7,829 nt of DNA from Candidatus Woesearchaeota archaeon (GCA_026394915.1 JAPLZS010000158.1:1-7829), one strand, 5' to 3'; shown: positions 1 to 6,350, counted from the stretch's first letter. Program-made: numbers and translations. The notes: generated by a model from the sequence alone, not told the origin.

Positions 1-404
1 GATCCTGCGAATATGAATCCTATGCTTGCCCATTTTATGATTGAGACGTGCTCTCCAAGGAAGAATATCGCGAATATTGTGGTTATTATGTACCCCATTG
101 AAAGAAGAGGGAAGATGAAGCTGACATCAGCCCTGCTCATTGCAGACAGCCATAATATCATTGAAAATCCGTAGATCACAAAACCCCCAAAAACATAGGG
201 GTTAGAGAATATTGTTATAAGATTATTTATCTCTATCACAGATGAAAGGCTCTTGAGGGCTATTGTGCTCATCCCTTTCTTCATCATTACCTGTCCTATA
301 GAGACAAGAACGACTGTTGTAAAGACCAGTATGAGCGTCTTTGTCCTTCCATCCATCTCTTTTTTTGCTGCTGTCTTTCCAATAACTTTCTTTCCTTTGC
401 TCAT
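1..404 (-). CDS. Small EamA/SMR-like (DMT superfamily) membrane transporter, 3' end outside window
   Basis: A reading frame of 134 codons runs from ATG at 404-402 off the left edge without a stop. After a lysine-rich cytosolic tail (residues 1-22) there are four hydrophobic segments at about 23-41, 71-90, 94-116 and 122 onward. The sequence IGQVMMKKGM at the end of segment 1 and the stretch FPLLSMGYIITTIFAIFFLG followed by EH are typical of single-domain EamA/EmrE-like proteins such as ArnE-type flippase subunits. Because the family's last segment is under way at the edge, the protein is probably a half-size four-helix protein ending just outside the window; a longer two-domain EamA protein is not excluded. 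Its start overlaps the carbamoyltransferase stop as ATGA, so translation is probably coupled. Family knowledge plus context suggests movement of a lipid-linked sugar or small amphipathic substrate across the membrane; the substrate is unknown. Confidence 0.8.
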   Translation of the reverse strand, partial: MSKGKKVIGKTAAKKEMDGRTKTLILVFTTVVLVSIGQVMMKKGMSTIALKSLSSVIEINNLITIFSNPYVFGGFVIYGFSMILWLSAMSRADVSFIFPLLSMGYIITTIFAIFFLGEHVSIIKWASIGFIFAG

Positions 405-2116
405 TTATTCTCCACCAGGAATTTCCCGATTGCAAGATAATCAAGATGCCCGAGCATGAATGCCCTCACTGCATCCTTCGGGCTCCTTACAATAGGCTCC
501 TCATGCATGTTGAAGCTTGTGTTGATTATTGATGGTATCTTTGTGAGCTTATGATACTCTTTCAGTATGTCATAGTATCCTGGATTGTCTTCTCTATAGA
601 TAAGCTGGGGCCTTGCTGTGCCGTCGACATGCACTGCAGCAGGGCTGTGTCTCTTCATGAAATCTGTGCAGTCAAATGTGATTGTCATGAACCTTGCGGA
701 GAACTCTGCCCCTCTTATGTTCTTGTAGCATTTATCCTTGTATTCTGCAAGAGTTACTGGAGCGAATGGCATGAACTCTGTCCTCTCAAGCCTCTTGTTC
801 AGCCAGTCATTCACGCTTGGATCCTTAGCATGGTAGAGTATTGACCTGTTGCCCAATGCCCTTGGCCCGAACTCCATCCTTCCGTCGAATCTTGCAACGA
901 CATTTCCTTTTGTGATCAGCTTTGCGACATCCTTTGCAAGGTTCTTCGGCTTCCTGTACTTAAGGCCTTCTTCTTTCAATGCCTGCTCAATCTCCTCTTC
1001 TGAGAATTCTACGCCGAGATAGACATTCTCAAGCTGTCTTGCCTGATTTATATAATCTGGATTCTTCTGGGAATAAACATAGCATGCTGCCCCTACGCCC
1101 AGTCCTCCGTCACCCATCTCAGGAAATATGTATAATGATTTGACCTCAGGGATCTCATTTATTGCCTGGTTGAACCTGACATTTGAGAACACCCCTCCAA
1201 CAAGGACAAGATCATACATGCCTGTTGTCCGTATCGACCTTGAGGCAAGATCAACAATCCTTGATTTCATGTTCTCCTGCAGCCATGCAGCGACATCCTC
1301 TTTTGGATATTTGTCAAGCTCTTTCTTCAGCTTTGGATCGACATCAAGGCCTTTTCTCAGAACATACCTTATTTTCCCTCTTTTCTCTACAAATGGATAG
1401 GGGATCTTCACATTGTCAGGATTTCCATGCGCAGACAATCCAAGGATCTTTCCTTCATGCCTGAAGGGCTTGAATCCAAGGTATTTTGTTATGGATGAAT
1501 AGAAATGGCCGAATGAATCCATTGCATCCATCGTATAGAGCCTCTTGATCCTGCCATCAATGCATCTGTATATCGCAAGCGAAAGGCCGTCTCCCCAGCA
1601 ATCTGCGCTTATTACAAGGGCATTCTTTTTTCCAGAATTGAAATATGCTGCAGCTGCATGGGAAAGATGATGGTTGACGATGAAGATGGGTTTTTTCTTT
1701 AGAGATGGAGGAAGGCTTCTCCTGAATACCCATTTGACAAAAAGCTTCTGAACTCTTCCAGAGAATGATTCCGGATTTGTCACAGAAAGCTTCAATGTGT
1801 ATTTGACAAAATGAGACAAGAAGCTGATCAAATCTCTTCTCTTCTCAGAAAGGATCTCGCTCTCCTTTTGCTGGACTGACCTGAACATCCTTGCAAAGAG
1901 AGGCGGAGTGAGTATGCTTCCTACTGCTATTATATCCACCTCATTGGGAGTAAGTTTGCTCAGTCTGAGGACCTCATCAACAGCCTGGTACGGAAAGCCC
2001 CCCTGCAGCTTGACCCTGGTTATCCTCTCTTCTCCTGTTGCTGCAACAAGCTTTCCATCCTTCAGCATGCATGCAGTCGTATCATGCTGTCCATCAATTA
2101 TCCCTAATATGTTCAT
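401..2116 (-). CDS. NodU/CmcH/TobZ-family O-carbamoyltransferase
   Basis: The 571-residue protein has the usual length and both domains of this family. The N-terminal Kae1-like domain (about 1-345) starts MNILGIIDGQHDTTA and holds HHLSHAAAA at 149-157, SADCWGDG at 170-177 and GDGGLGVGAA at 335-344. By motif and spacing, H149, H153, D172 and D336 match the metal ligands I recall for TobZ. The C-terminal YrdC-like domain (about 390-565) has GRMEFGPRALGNRSIL at 412-427, VDGTARPQ at 497-504 and INTSFNMHEEPIV at 531-543. Family members make carbamoyl-adenylate from carbamoyl phosphate and ATP and pass the carbamoyl group to a hydroxyl, usually on a sugar. No signal peptide or membrane segment is seen, so it is cytosolic. 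Nearby glycosyltransferases and a methyltransferase point to a glycan or lipid-linked sugar as acceptor; the exact acceptor is unknown. The ATG at 2116 is supported by a GGGG site about ten bases upstream and by an N-terminus that matches the family. Confidence 0.93.
   Translation of the reverse strand: MNILGIIDGQHDTTACMLKDGKLVAATGEERITRVKLQGGFPYQAVDEVLRLSKLTPNEVDIIAVGSILTPPLFARMFRSVQQKESEILSEKRRDLISFLSHFVKYTLKLSVTNPESFSGRVQKLFVKWVFRRSLPPSLKKKPIFIVNHHLSHAAAAYFNSGKKNALVISADCWGDGLSLAIYRCIDGRIKRLYTMDAMDSFGHFYSSITKYLGFKPFRHEGKILGLSAHGNPDNVKIPYPFVEKRGKIRYVLRKGLDVDPKLKKELDKYPKEDVAAWLQENMKSRIVDLASRSIRTTGMYDLVLVGGVFSNVRFNQAINEIPEVKSLYIFPEMGDGGLGVGAACYVYSQKNPDYINQARQLENVYLGVEFSEEEIEQALKEEGLKYRKPKNLAKDVAKLITKGNVVARFDGRMEFGPRALGNRSILYHAKDPSVNDWLNKRLERTEFMPFAPVTLAEYKDKCYKNIRGAEFSARFMTITFDCTDFMKRHSPAAVHVDGTARPQLIYREDNPGYYDILKEYHKLTKIPSIINTSFNMHEEPIVRSPKDAVRAFMLGHLDYLAIGKFLVENK
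411..416 (-). promoter_or_regulatory. Shine-Dalgarno site of the EamA/SMR-like gene
   Basis: On the minus strand GGTGGA lies six bases before the ATG at 404, inside the last codons of the carbamoyltransferase. It fixes the start and supports coupled but independent initiation at the ATGA overlap. Confidence 0.7.
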
Positions 2117-2130
2117 TGATTTGCGCCCCG
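2072..2130 (-). repeat. Carbamoyltransferase start region, copy A of a degenerate repeat
   Basis: This segment covers the GGGGC leader and the first 15 codons of the carbamoyltransferase gene. It matches the start of the methyltransferase gene at 2975-3029. By hand alignment of the 45 coding bases, 35 are identical (about 78 percent), and 11 of 15 encoded residues agree. Both copies also carry a GGGGC-type ribosome-binding leader just upstream. Confidence 0.75.
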
Positions 2131-2166
2131 CAGTTTACTGCACCATATCGCAAAAATACACATTTG

Positions 2167-2175
2167 TTTATAAAA
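2167..2175 (-). promoter_or_regulatory. TATA-like promoter of the carbamoyltransferase-transporter unit
   Basis: The minus strand reads ttttataaac in the 156-base gap between the methyltransferase stop and the carbamoyltransferase start. An archaeal start site about 25 bases downstream would fall near 2145, giving a leader of roughly 30 bases. The rest of the gap is A/T-rich, with no further gene and no clear terminator seen. Confidence 0.55.
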
Positions 2176-2272
2176 CTTATTGTGATTTCATATTGCTTTT
2201 GCATATAATCCGCTTATATTTTTTACAGATTGTCCCGCTGCATCTGCCTGATCCTTGATTATCTCTCCTTGC

Positions 2273-3019
2273 TTATCTCTTCTTCGCAGTTATATAAAAA
2301 TAGTTTGTGCCATAGATAATCCTGTTTATCATCCCTTCTGGATAATCTGATTTTATCTCCATGCAAGAGAATCCTTTCATCATGGATGTTATCTCTCTTA
2401 TGCTGAACCTCTTTCTTATCGGGACATATATATAATCCAGGACATAATATCTGGACAATGGGCTGAATCCTGCTTTTTCCAGAACCCATTTCACAATCCT
2501 GTAAGGAACTCTCTTGAGGATGAAGCTTGCTGCCTCAATGATGTATCTGATAAGGCCTGTCTTTCCATAAATGCCGAGGATTATCGTCTTTTTTCTCTTC
2601 AATACCCTTTCAAGCTCGCTCAATGCCTTCACTGGATTTGTTGTGTGGTGTATGACTCCGTTTGATACAACTGCATCAAAATAATCATTCTCAAAAGGAA
2701 GTTCAAGCAGAGATGCTCTTTTCAGGACAACGTTTGACGGATTGGCAAGCCTTTTTCTTGTGATTTCAAGAGCCTTCCTGCTGATGTCAACAGAATAAAG
2801 CCTCTTTGCCTTCTCTGACATCATGGATGATATCGCTCCCTGCCCGCATCCTCCATCAAGGCAGATCTTGCCTGAATAAACAGAAGAGGGGAGTATCTTT
2901 CTTAGTCTCGATTTATATGCTGCAAAGTCCTCTTCTCTCAGGTCATTCCAGAGGTCATCATAAAGGTCTGCTGTTGCAGCTGCATCATGCTGACTGTCTA
3001 TCATACCTAAGATGTTCAT
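2273..3019 (-). CDS. Class I SAM-dependent methyltransferase with carbamoyltransferase-like N-terminus
   Basis: The 248-residue protein has the Rossmann methyltransferase order: motif I LDGGCGQGA at 54-62, the acidic end of strand 2 in YSVDIS (D78), the motif LPFENDYFDAVVSNGVIHH at 107-125, and the post-core LERVLKRKKTIILGIYG around 136-152. This is the UbiE/Methyltransf_11 type, acting in the cytosol on a small molecule or sugar; the substrate cannot be told. The C-terminal part (about 155-248) is basic and partly hydrophobic and may bind a lipid-linked or membrane-near substrate. Oddly, residues 1-15 copy the carbamoyltransferase N-terminus, and family-like sequence begins only near YDDLWNDLREEDF (20-32). 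Apart from ATG codons 1 and 6, both inside the copied segment, the next ATG lies beyond motif I, so the start must be within the copy. ATG 3019 with GGGGG upstream is preferred over an upstream TTG at 3031, which overlaps that site. Confidence 0.88.
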   Translation of the reverse strand: MNILGMIDSQHDAAATADLYDDLWNDLREEDFAAYKSRLRKILPSSVYSGKICLDGGCGQGAISSMMSEKAKRLYSVDISRKALEITRKRLANPSNVVLKRASLLELPFENDYFDAVVSNGVIHHTTNPVKALSELERVLKRKKTIILGIYGKTGLIRYIIEAASFILKRVPYRIVKWVLEKAGFSPLSRYYVLDYIYVPIRKRFSIREITSMMKGFSCMEIKSDYPEGMINRIIYGTNYFYITAKKR

Positions 3020-3029
3020 ATTCGCCCCC
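2975..3029 (-). repeat. Methyltransferase start region, copy B of the carbamoyltransferase leader repeat
   Basis: The minus strand from the GGGGGCG leader through codon 15 of the methyltransferase gene is a diverged copy of the carbamoyltransferase start at 2072-2130. Both encode MNILG, then I or M, ID, then QHD. Similarity stops at about codon 15, after which the methyltransferase-specific sequence takes over in frame. Most differences between the copies are at third codon positions. Confidence 0.75.
3025..3029 (-). promoter_or_regulatory. Shine-Dalgarno-like G run of the methyltransferase
   Basis: GGGGG lies five bases before the ATG at 3019 and sets that start above the in-frame TTG at 3031, which lies immediately before it. 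Confidence 0.5.
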
Positions 3030-3106
3030 AAAATGACTTATCACTGGACAATTACTGGATTATAGATTAGTATTATTAGTGATGATATATCCGTGAATAG
3101 AGGGAG

Positions 3107-3115
3107 TTTATAAAA
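3107..3115 (-). promoter_or_regulatory. TATA-like promoter of the methyltransferase
   Basis: The minus strand reads ttttataaac in the 124-base gap between the phosphohistidine-protein stop and the methyltransferase ATG, the same ten bases as upstream of the carbamoyltransferase. A start site about 25 bases downstream gives a leader of roughly 65 bases. Weaker TATA-like strings lie closer to the gene (gatatat near 3088, tataat near 3061), so the exact start site is open. Confidence 0.45.
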
Positions 3116-3143
3116 TTTGCCAAAGTAGAGTATATAGGGCATA

Positions 3144-4619
3144 TCAACTGGTTATAACTCTTTTTAATACTCTTACAACGCCCTTATCTGCGTCAACTTC
3201 TATAGTATCTCCATCTTTGAGTGCCTTAGTGGCAATATGGGTGCCTATGATGCAGGGTTTTTTCATCTCGCGGGCAAATATGGCTGCATGGCAAGTTATC
3301 CCTCCTTCATCAGTTATTATTGCTGCTGCCTTATTCATAGAAGGGGTTAAGTTAGGTGTTGTCATGATTGACACTAAGATATCTCCTTTTGCGAACTTTG
3401 GATTGTCTTTCTCTGTCTTGACAATCATCACTCTGCCTTTTGCATGACCTGGATAAGCAACATTCCCTACAATCTCTTTTAATTCTCTCACAGATCCTGC
3501 TTTCCTGTCCAATATGGGTCTCTTAGCAACATATCTTAATACATCATCTGATTCAAGGATGATGTCCTTGTCAAAATCAAAGAAGACCAAGAACCCTTGT
3601 TTTCTTCTTTTGATTGCATTATGGAAGTCAAACTTTCCCTGAAGTGAGAGCAGAACCTCTTTGCCGCCTAAATACATAAGATCTGAATAAGAAATTCCAA
3701 GCGCTTCTGCTATCTTTTTCACAAGAGGCAGGGCATAATAAGATGATTCCTGGAAGAAATCAGTCCTCTGAGTCCTTAAATAGACTATGCTTCTTATCAG
3801 CTGAACTGATTTCTTATCCTCTTTGCTGAAATTCTTAACGGCTTTGTTTATCTTCTTTTCAATGTCTTTCCTGTTTTGCTGTCTTTTTAGCAGCTCTGCC
3901 TTTGCTTTCTTTGCGCTGAATCCTTCTGCTCTTTTCTGGAGGTATCTTTCTGTCCATGGCTCACCGACAAAAAACCTTAGCGACAGCCAGCCATATCTTT
4001 TTGCATGCCTGTCCAGCAGTTTATCCTTGCCCTCTCTTTTTATGCAAAGCAGCAAGAAATCATCCATCTCTTTCTCAGCAGAAGTCAGATTGTCTGATGT
4101 AGTCATCAAGCTGGCCAAGATGGCTGATTTTTTCTCATTCCTTGAATATCTCTTTGTCAATTCCCTAGTGATGTCTGCAACAGGTCCCTCAAATAAGGCT
4201 ATATTCTGGAATATCATGTAATTGCTGGCTGCCTTGATATACTCCTTTAGCAGATCATGCATCTTTTCCTTACTCAACCTGCCTTTGCCAGATTCTTTTT
4301 GGATCTTTTTTGAAATGTTTATGAAATCATTTCCATATTTAATACATCTCTTCACTAATGACCTTGCATACTGCCTTCCATTTTCCTTGAATTTTATTTT
4401 CAATTCCGACTGTGCGTACATCAGATCAGACCCTATATTAAAGAAATAGTCATTCGCATACATCCACCTGACTCCCTTATCCCATTGGATAATATTTCTC
4501 AGGTTCCTGCTGTCAAGCATGCCTCTTATGATGATAGAAGAAGCGAAATAAGGCTCAATCCTCTCTCCGAAATAGACAAGATCATCATTCCTGATGTTAT
4601 TGATGCCTGTTTTATCCAT
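3144..4619 (-). CDS. Protein with C-terminal PEP-utilizer mobile (phosphohistidine) domain, no ATP-grasp domain
   Basis: The last 110 residues of this 491-residue protein are a PEP-utilizing-enzyme swivelling domain. GNVAYPGHAKGRV (385-397), GDILVSIMTTPNLTPSM (412-428) and the signature DEGGITCHAAIFAREMKK (437-454), with H444 as the expected phosphorylated histidine, are all present. Residues 1-380 are charged and largely helical. The patterns RHAKRYGWLSLRFFVGEPWT (204-223) and LRTQRTDFFQESSYYALPLV (281-300) resemble the middle region of PEP-synthase-like and rifampin-phosphotransferase-like proteins. Unlike those enzymes it has no N-terminal ATP-grasp domain and no PEP-binding TIM barrel, so a separate partner would be needed for phosphoryl transfer; none is visible here. 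Its ATG at 4619 overlaps the upstream GT2 stop by eight bases, and no strong ribosome-binding site is seen, which suggests coupling. It is predicted cytosolic. The role in the glycan locus is unknown. Confidence 0.85.
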   Translation of the reverse strand: MDKTGINNIRNDDLVYFGERIEPYFASSIIIRGMLDSRNLRNIIQWDKGVRWMYANDYFFNIGSDLMYAQSELKIKFKENGRQYARSLVKRCIKYGNDFINISKKIQKESGKGRLSKEKMHDLLKEYIKAASNYMIFQNIALFEGPVADITRELTKRYSRNEKKSAILASLMTTSDNLTSAEKEMDDFLLLCIKREGKDKLLDRHAKRYGWLSLRFFVGEPWTERYLQKRAEGFSAKKAKAELLKRQQNRKDIEKKINKAVKNFSKEDKKSVQLIRSIVYLRTQRTDFFQESSYYALPLVKKIAEALGISYSDLMYLGGKEVLLSLQGKFDFHNAIKRRKQGFLVFFDFDKDIILESDDVLRYVAKRPILDRKAGSVRELKEIVGNVAYPGHAKGRVMIVKTEKDNPKFAKGDILVSIMTTPNLTPSMNKAAAIITDEGGITCHAAIFAREMKKPCIIGTHIATKALKDGDTIEVDADKGVVRVLKRVITS

Positions 4620-5187
4620 TTTTATTTAGGTTTCTCTTGAGTACATCAAACTTATTGCTGAACCAGAGCTGGAACCTCAGTCTCATCACATCCCTCAGGT
4701 ACTGGTAGACTGTCTTTGCTATCCTTACCCTGCTGTCGGGATCCTCTATCCATGTCACAGGAAGCTCATAGATCCCATAATCATATTTTTCTCCAAGAGT
4801 GAGAAGCTCTGTGTCAAAGAACCATTCATTGTCCTGTATCAACGGCACAATCTCTCTCACTGCCTTCCTTGTTGCTGCCTTGAATCCGCACTGTGCATCT
4901 GAGTATCTTATCCATAGGATGGTCCTGACAATATAGTTGTATCCTCTTGACAATGACTCCCTAAAAAAGCTCCTTGTTGTCCTTGATTTCTTTGTGAGCC
5001 TTGTTCCTGTCGCGACATTGTACCCTTTTGCAAGCATTCCGTTTATCATCTTTGGGAATGCCTCAAGCTCTGTTGAAAGATCCACATCCATGTAGCTCAC
5101 TATGTCTGCATTGCTCTCTGTCCATGCTTTTCTCAGCGCTCTTCCTCTTCCTTTCTGGTCAAGATGGATATACCCTACATTCTTCAT
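4612..5187 (-). CDS. GT2 family glycosyltransferase, N-terminally truncated
   Basis: The 191-residue frame is the C-terminal three quarters of a dolichyl-phosphate-sugar-synthase-like GT2 enzyme. It shows QKGRGRALRKAW (11-22), the metal-binding DVD in YMDVDLSTELEAFP (32-45), ATGTRL (59-64), YSDAQCGFKAATRKA (95-109), WFFDTELL (122-129) and VTWIEDPDSRVRI (144-156), as in full-length enzymes. Such enzymes charge polyprenyl phosphate with a sugar from an NDP-sugar at the cytosolic face of the membrane. The usual N-terminus, with VVIPAYNEE-type sequence and the first nucleotide-binding strand, is absent. In-frame homology continues 25 codons upstream of this ATG but meets a TGA at 5265-5263. The ATG at 5187 is therefore only the first available start, not the family's start. 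The gene is likely inactive or recently decayed, unless the N-terminus is missing through a sequence error. Confidence 0.75.
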   Translation of the reverse strand: MKNVGYIHLDQKGRGRALRKAWTESNADIVSYMDVDLSTELEAFPKMINGMLAKGYNVATGTRLTKKSRTTRSFFRESLSRGYNYIVRTILWIRYSDAQCGFKAATRKAVREIVPLIQDNEWFFDTELLTLGEKYDYGIYELPVTWIEDPDSRVRIAKTVYQYLRDVMRLRFQLWFSNKFDVLKRNLNKNG

Positions 5188-5286
5188 CCTGCTTGAAAGC
5201 TCTTTTGCAATCTCAAGAGTCCTGTCCTTTGATGCATTGTCCGCGACTATTATCTTCTCCTTTCATTGCATCCTCTCATATGTTCA
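5188..5286 (-). other. Residual GT2 coding sequence and deletion junction before the truncated GT2
   Basis: In the frame of the truncated GT2, codons at 5262-5188 encode KEKIIVADNASKDRTLEIAK and five more residues. This is the conserved GT2 strand with the UDP-sugar-contacting acidic motif. No ATG, GTG or TTG occurs in this stretch, and TGA at 5265-5263 closes it. The bases between that TGA and the DUF2304 stop (5286-5284) are too few to hold the roughly 45 missing N-terminal residues. The DUF2304 stop overlaps an ATG at 5287 as ATGA; this ATG reads M-N-I and then stop, and may be the remains of the original GT2 start. Confidence 0.6.
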
Positions 5287-5613
5287 TTTCTTCTTCTTTA
5301 TTGCGACTTCCCTCACTATCTTTGTTATGTTCTGGTTAATGCTGTCCAATTTGACATAGAGCCTGAACACAAGATAGAACAGGAGCACAATGCTGAGATA
5401 GACCGGAACATCTATGCCTCTTCCAACATTAAGCAGCCTTGCTATCGGGTTAGTGGCCTGCGGAATGAACAGCACAACTCCTGCTGCAATCCAGAGCAGG
5501 CACCAGAACACCAGCTCAAGGAGATTTATCTGCTTGTCCCTGAACCTGAATATTGCCCTGCTCAGCGCAAATACAATGAATAATGTCACGATTATCTGCA
5601 GTATTGATATCAT
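5284..5613 (-). CDS. DUF2304 family small membrane protein
   Basis: This 109-residue protein has three hydrophobic helices (about 3-20, 33-51 and 68-87), a short charged helix after the last one (88-106) and a KKKK tail. The pattern ALSRAIFRFRDKQINLLELV (16-35), then PIARLLNVGRGIDVPVYLSI (56-75) and FYLVFRLYVKL (79-89), matches DUF2304. In many archaea and bacteria this family sits directly beside a DPM1-like GT2, as here, and may help anchor the enzyme or handle its polyprenyl product; no activity has been assigned. The ATG at 5613 is chosen over the in-frame GTG at 5622 because GAGGTG lies six bases before it and the GTG is part of that site. The upstream GT2 ends five bases earlier, so the pair is probably co-translated. 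Confidence 0.88.
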   Translation of the reverse strand: MISILQIIVTLFIVFALSRAIFRFRDKQINLLELVFWCLLWIAAGVVLFIPQATNPIARLLNVGRGIDVPVYLSIVLLFYLVFRLYVKLDSINQNITKIVREVAIKKKK

Positions 5614-5618
5614 ATTTT

Positions 5619-6302
5619 TCACCTCAAAAATTTTGTCCAGATCAATCTTGCCGCGATCCTTATGCTGTTCAATGGGCTCTGGCCCTTTTCCATTGAATGC
5701 TTTGTGTACTTTATCGTCACAGGAATCTCTCTGTACTTTATATTCTTAAGCTTTATCAGGTCAATTATCTCGGATGCGTGCTCCATCTTGTCCTGCGTTA
5801 TCTCGATATTTTCTGCTGCTTTTCTTGAGAATGCCCTGAAGCCATTATGGGTGTCTGTAAGCCATATTCCTGAGAAGATGAACGTGAAAACAACGCCCAT
5901 CTTCAATACAATCCTTTTTATCAATGGGACATCTGACTTCTTGCTGAGAAATCTTGAACCTAGAGCAACATCTGCCTCCTTATTGATTATGGGCTGGATG
6001 ATGTCCTTCACCTCTTTTGGATTGTGCTGGCCGTCTGCATCAAAATGGACTATTATCTCTGCCTTATGTTTCAGCGAATAATCCATCCCTGTCCTGAGCG
6101 CAGCTCCCTGGCCCCTGTTTATCGCATGCTTCAATACAGTTGCCCCTGCTTTCTGGGCTTCCTTGAAGGTATTGTCATTGCTGCCGTCATCAACAACAAT
6201 TATGTTCCTGCCATGATATCCCTCTTTTTTCAGCCCATGCACAACATCAGAAATAGATCTCTCCTCATTATAGGCTGCTATGACAATGAATGTTTTCTGC
6301 AT
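5619..6302 (-). CDS. GT2 family glycosyltransferase, DPM1-like (polyprenyl-phosphate sugar synthase)
   Basis: The 227-residue protein is a complete single-domain GT-A enzyme. FIVIAAYNEERSI (5-17) and NIIVVDDGSNDNT (33-45) form the nucleotide-binding half, INRGQGAALRTGM (61-73) follows, and HFDADGQHNP (87-96) carries the metal-binding DAD. VALGSRFL (112-119) and DTHNGFRAFSRKAAE (150-164) match dolichyl-phosphate mannose or glucose synthases. No C-terminal membrane helices are present, which fits use of the adjacent DUF2304 protein as a membrane partner (inference). The likely reaction is NDP-sugar plus polyprenyl phosphate on the cytosolic face of the membrane; the sugar is not predictable. 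The ATG at 6302 has AGAGGT five bases upstream and the family-like MQKTFIVIAAYNEE start. An in-frame GTG at 6338 would add 12 unconserved residues and probably lies upstream of the transcript start. It is first in a minus-strand run with DUF2304, the truncated GT2 and the phosphohistidine protein. Confidence 0.92.
   Translation of the reverse strand: MQKTFIVIAAYNEERSISDVVHGLKKEGYHGRNIIVVDDGSNDNTFKEAQKAGATVLKHAINRGQGAALRTGMDYSLKHKAEIIVHFDADGQHNPKEVKDIIQPIINKEADVALGSRFLSKKSDVPLIKRIVLKMGVVFTFIFSGIWLTDTHNGFRAFSRKAAENIEITQDKMEHASEIIDLIKLKNIKYREIPVTIKYTKHSMEKGQSPLNSIRIAARLIWTKFLR
5620..5625 (-). promoter_or_regulatory. Shine-Dalgarno site of the DUF2304 gene
   Basis: GAGGTG on the minus strand overlaps the stop region of the upstream GT2 and lies six bases before ATG 5613. 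It decides the start against the GTG at 5622, which it contains in part. Confidence 0.7.
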
Positions 6303-6307
6303 GATTG

Positions 6308-6313
6308 ACCTCT
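6308..6313 (-). promoter_or_regulatory. Shine-Dalgarno site of the DPM1-like GT2
   Basis: AGAGGT on the minus strand lies five bases before ATG 6302 and supports this start over the GTG at 6338. Confidence 0.65.
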
Positions 6314-6350
6314 TGCATCCCTCTTGTGCCTGGTTCACCCTAATTCAGCA

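Noticed and set aside
2117..2272. Terminator or small RNA gene in the gap before the carbamoyltransferase
   Set aside because: On the transcribed minus strand no clear T tract or stable stem was found; only the TATA element and leader are supportable.
3020..3031. Longer methyltransferase from TTG at 3031 (four extra residues)
   Set aside because: The TTG directly abuts the GGGGG ribosome-binding run, and ATG 3019 matches the carbamoyltransferase start in the leader repeat.
3043..3059. Two ACTGGA copies eleven bases apart in the methyltransferase leader, as a possible operator
   Set aside because: The copies are short, direct and in A/T-rich sequence, with no other support; chance is likely.
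3823..4221. Plus-strand open frame of 132 codons opposite the phosphohistidine protein
   Set aside because: It is antisense to a well-supported gene with domain signatures, and its low-complexity Phe/Ser-rich translation is typical of a shadow of a Lys/Glu-rich gene.
5263..5266. Rescue of the truncated GT2 by one base change or frameshift from ATG 5266
   Set aside because: Removing one A after ATG 5266 would join it to the GT2 frame, but the protein would still lack the N-terminal VVIPAYNEE-type region, so a simple frameshift does not explain the loss.
5614..5622. GTGA overlap start for DUF2304 at 5622
   Set aside because: That GTG is part of the GAGGTG site which serves ATG 5613 at ideal spacing; the extra residues are not needed for the fold.
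5662..6081. Plus-strand open frame of 139 codons opposite the DPM1-like GT2
   Set aside because: It is antisense to a complete GT2 with all motifs, with no ribosome-binding site or family resemblance.
6303..6338. Longer DPM1-like GT2 from GTG at 6338
   Set aside because: ATG 6302 has a good Shine-Dalgarno site and a family-like N-terminus, and the GTG probably lies upstream of the transcript start set by the TATA element.
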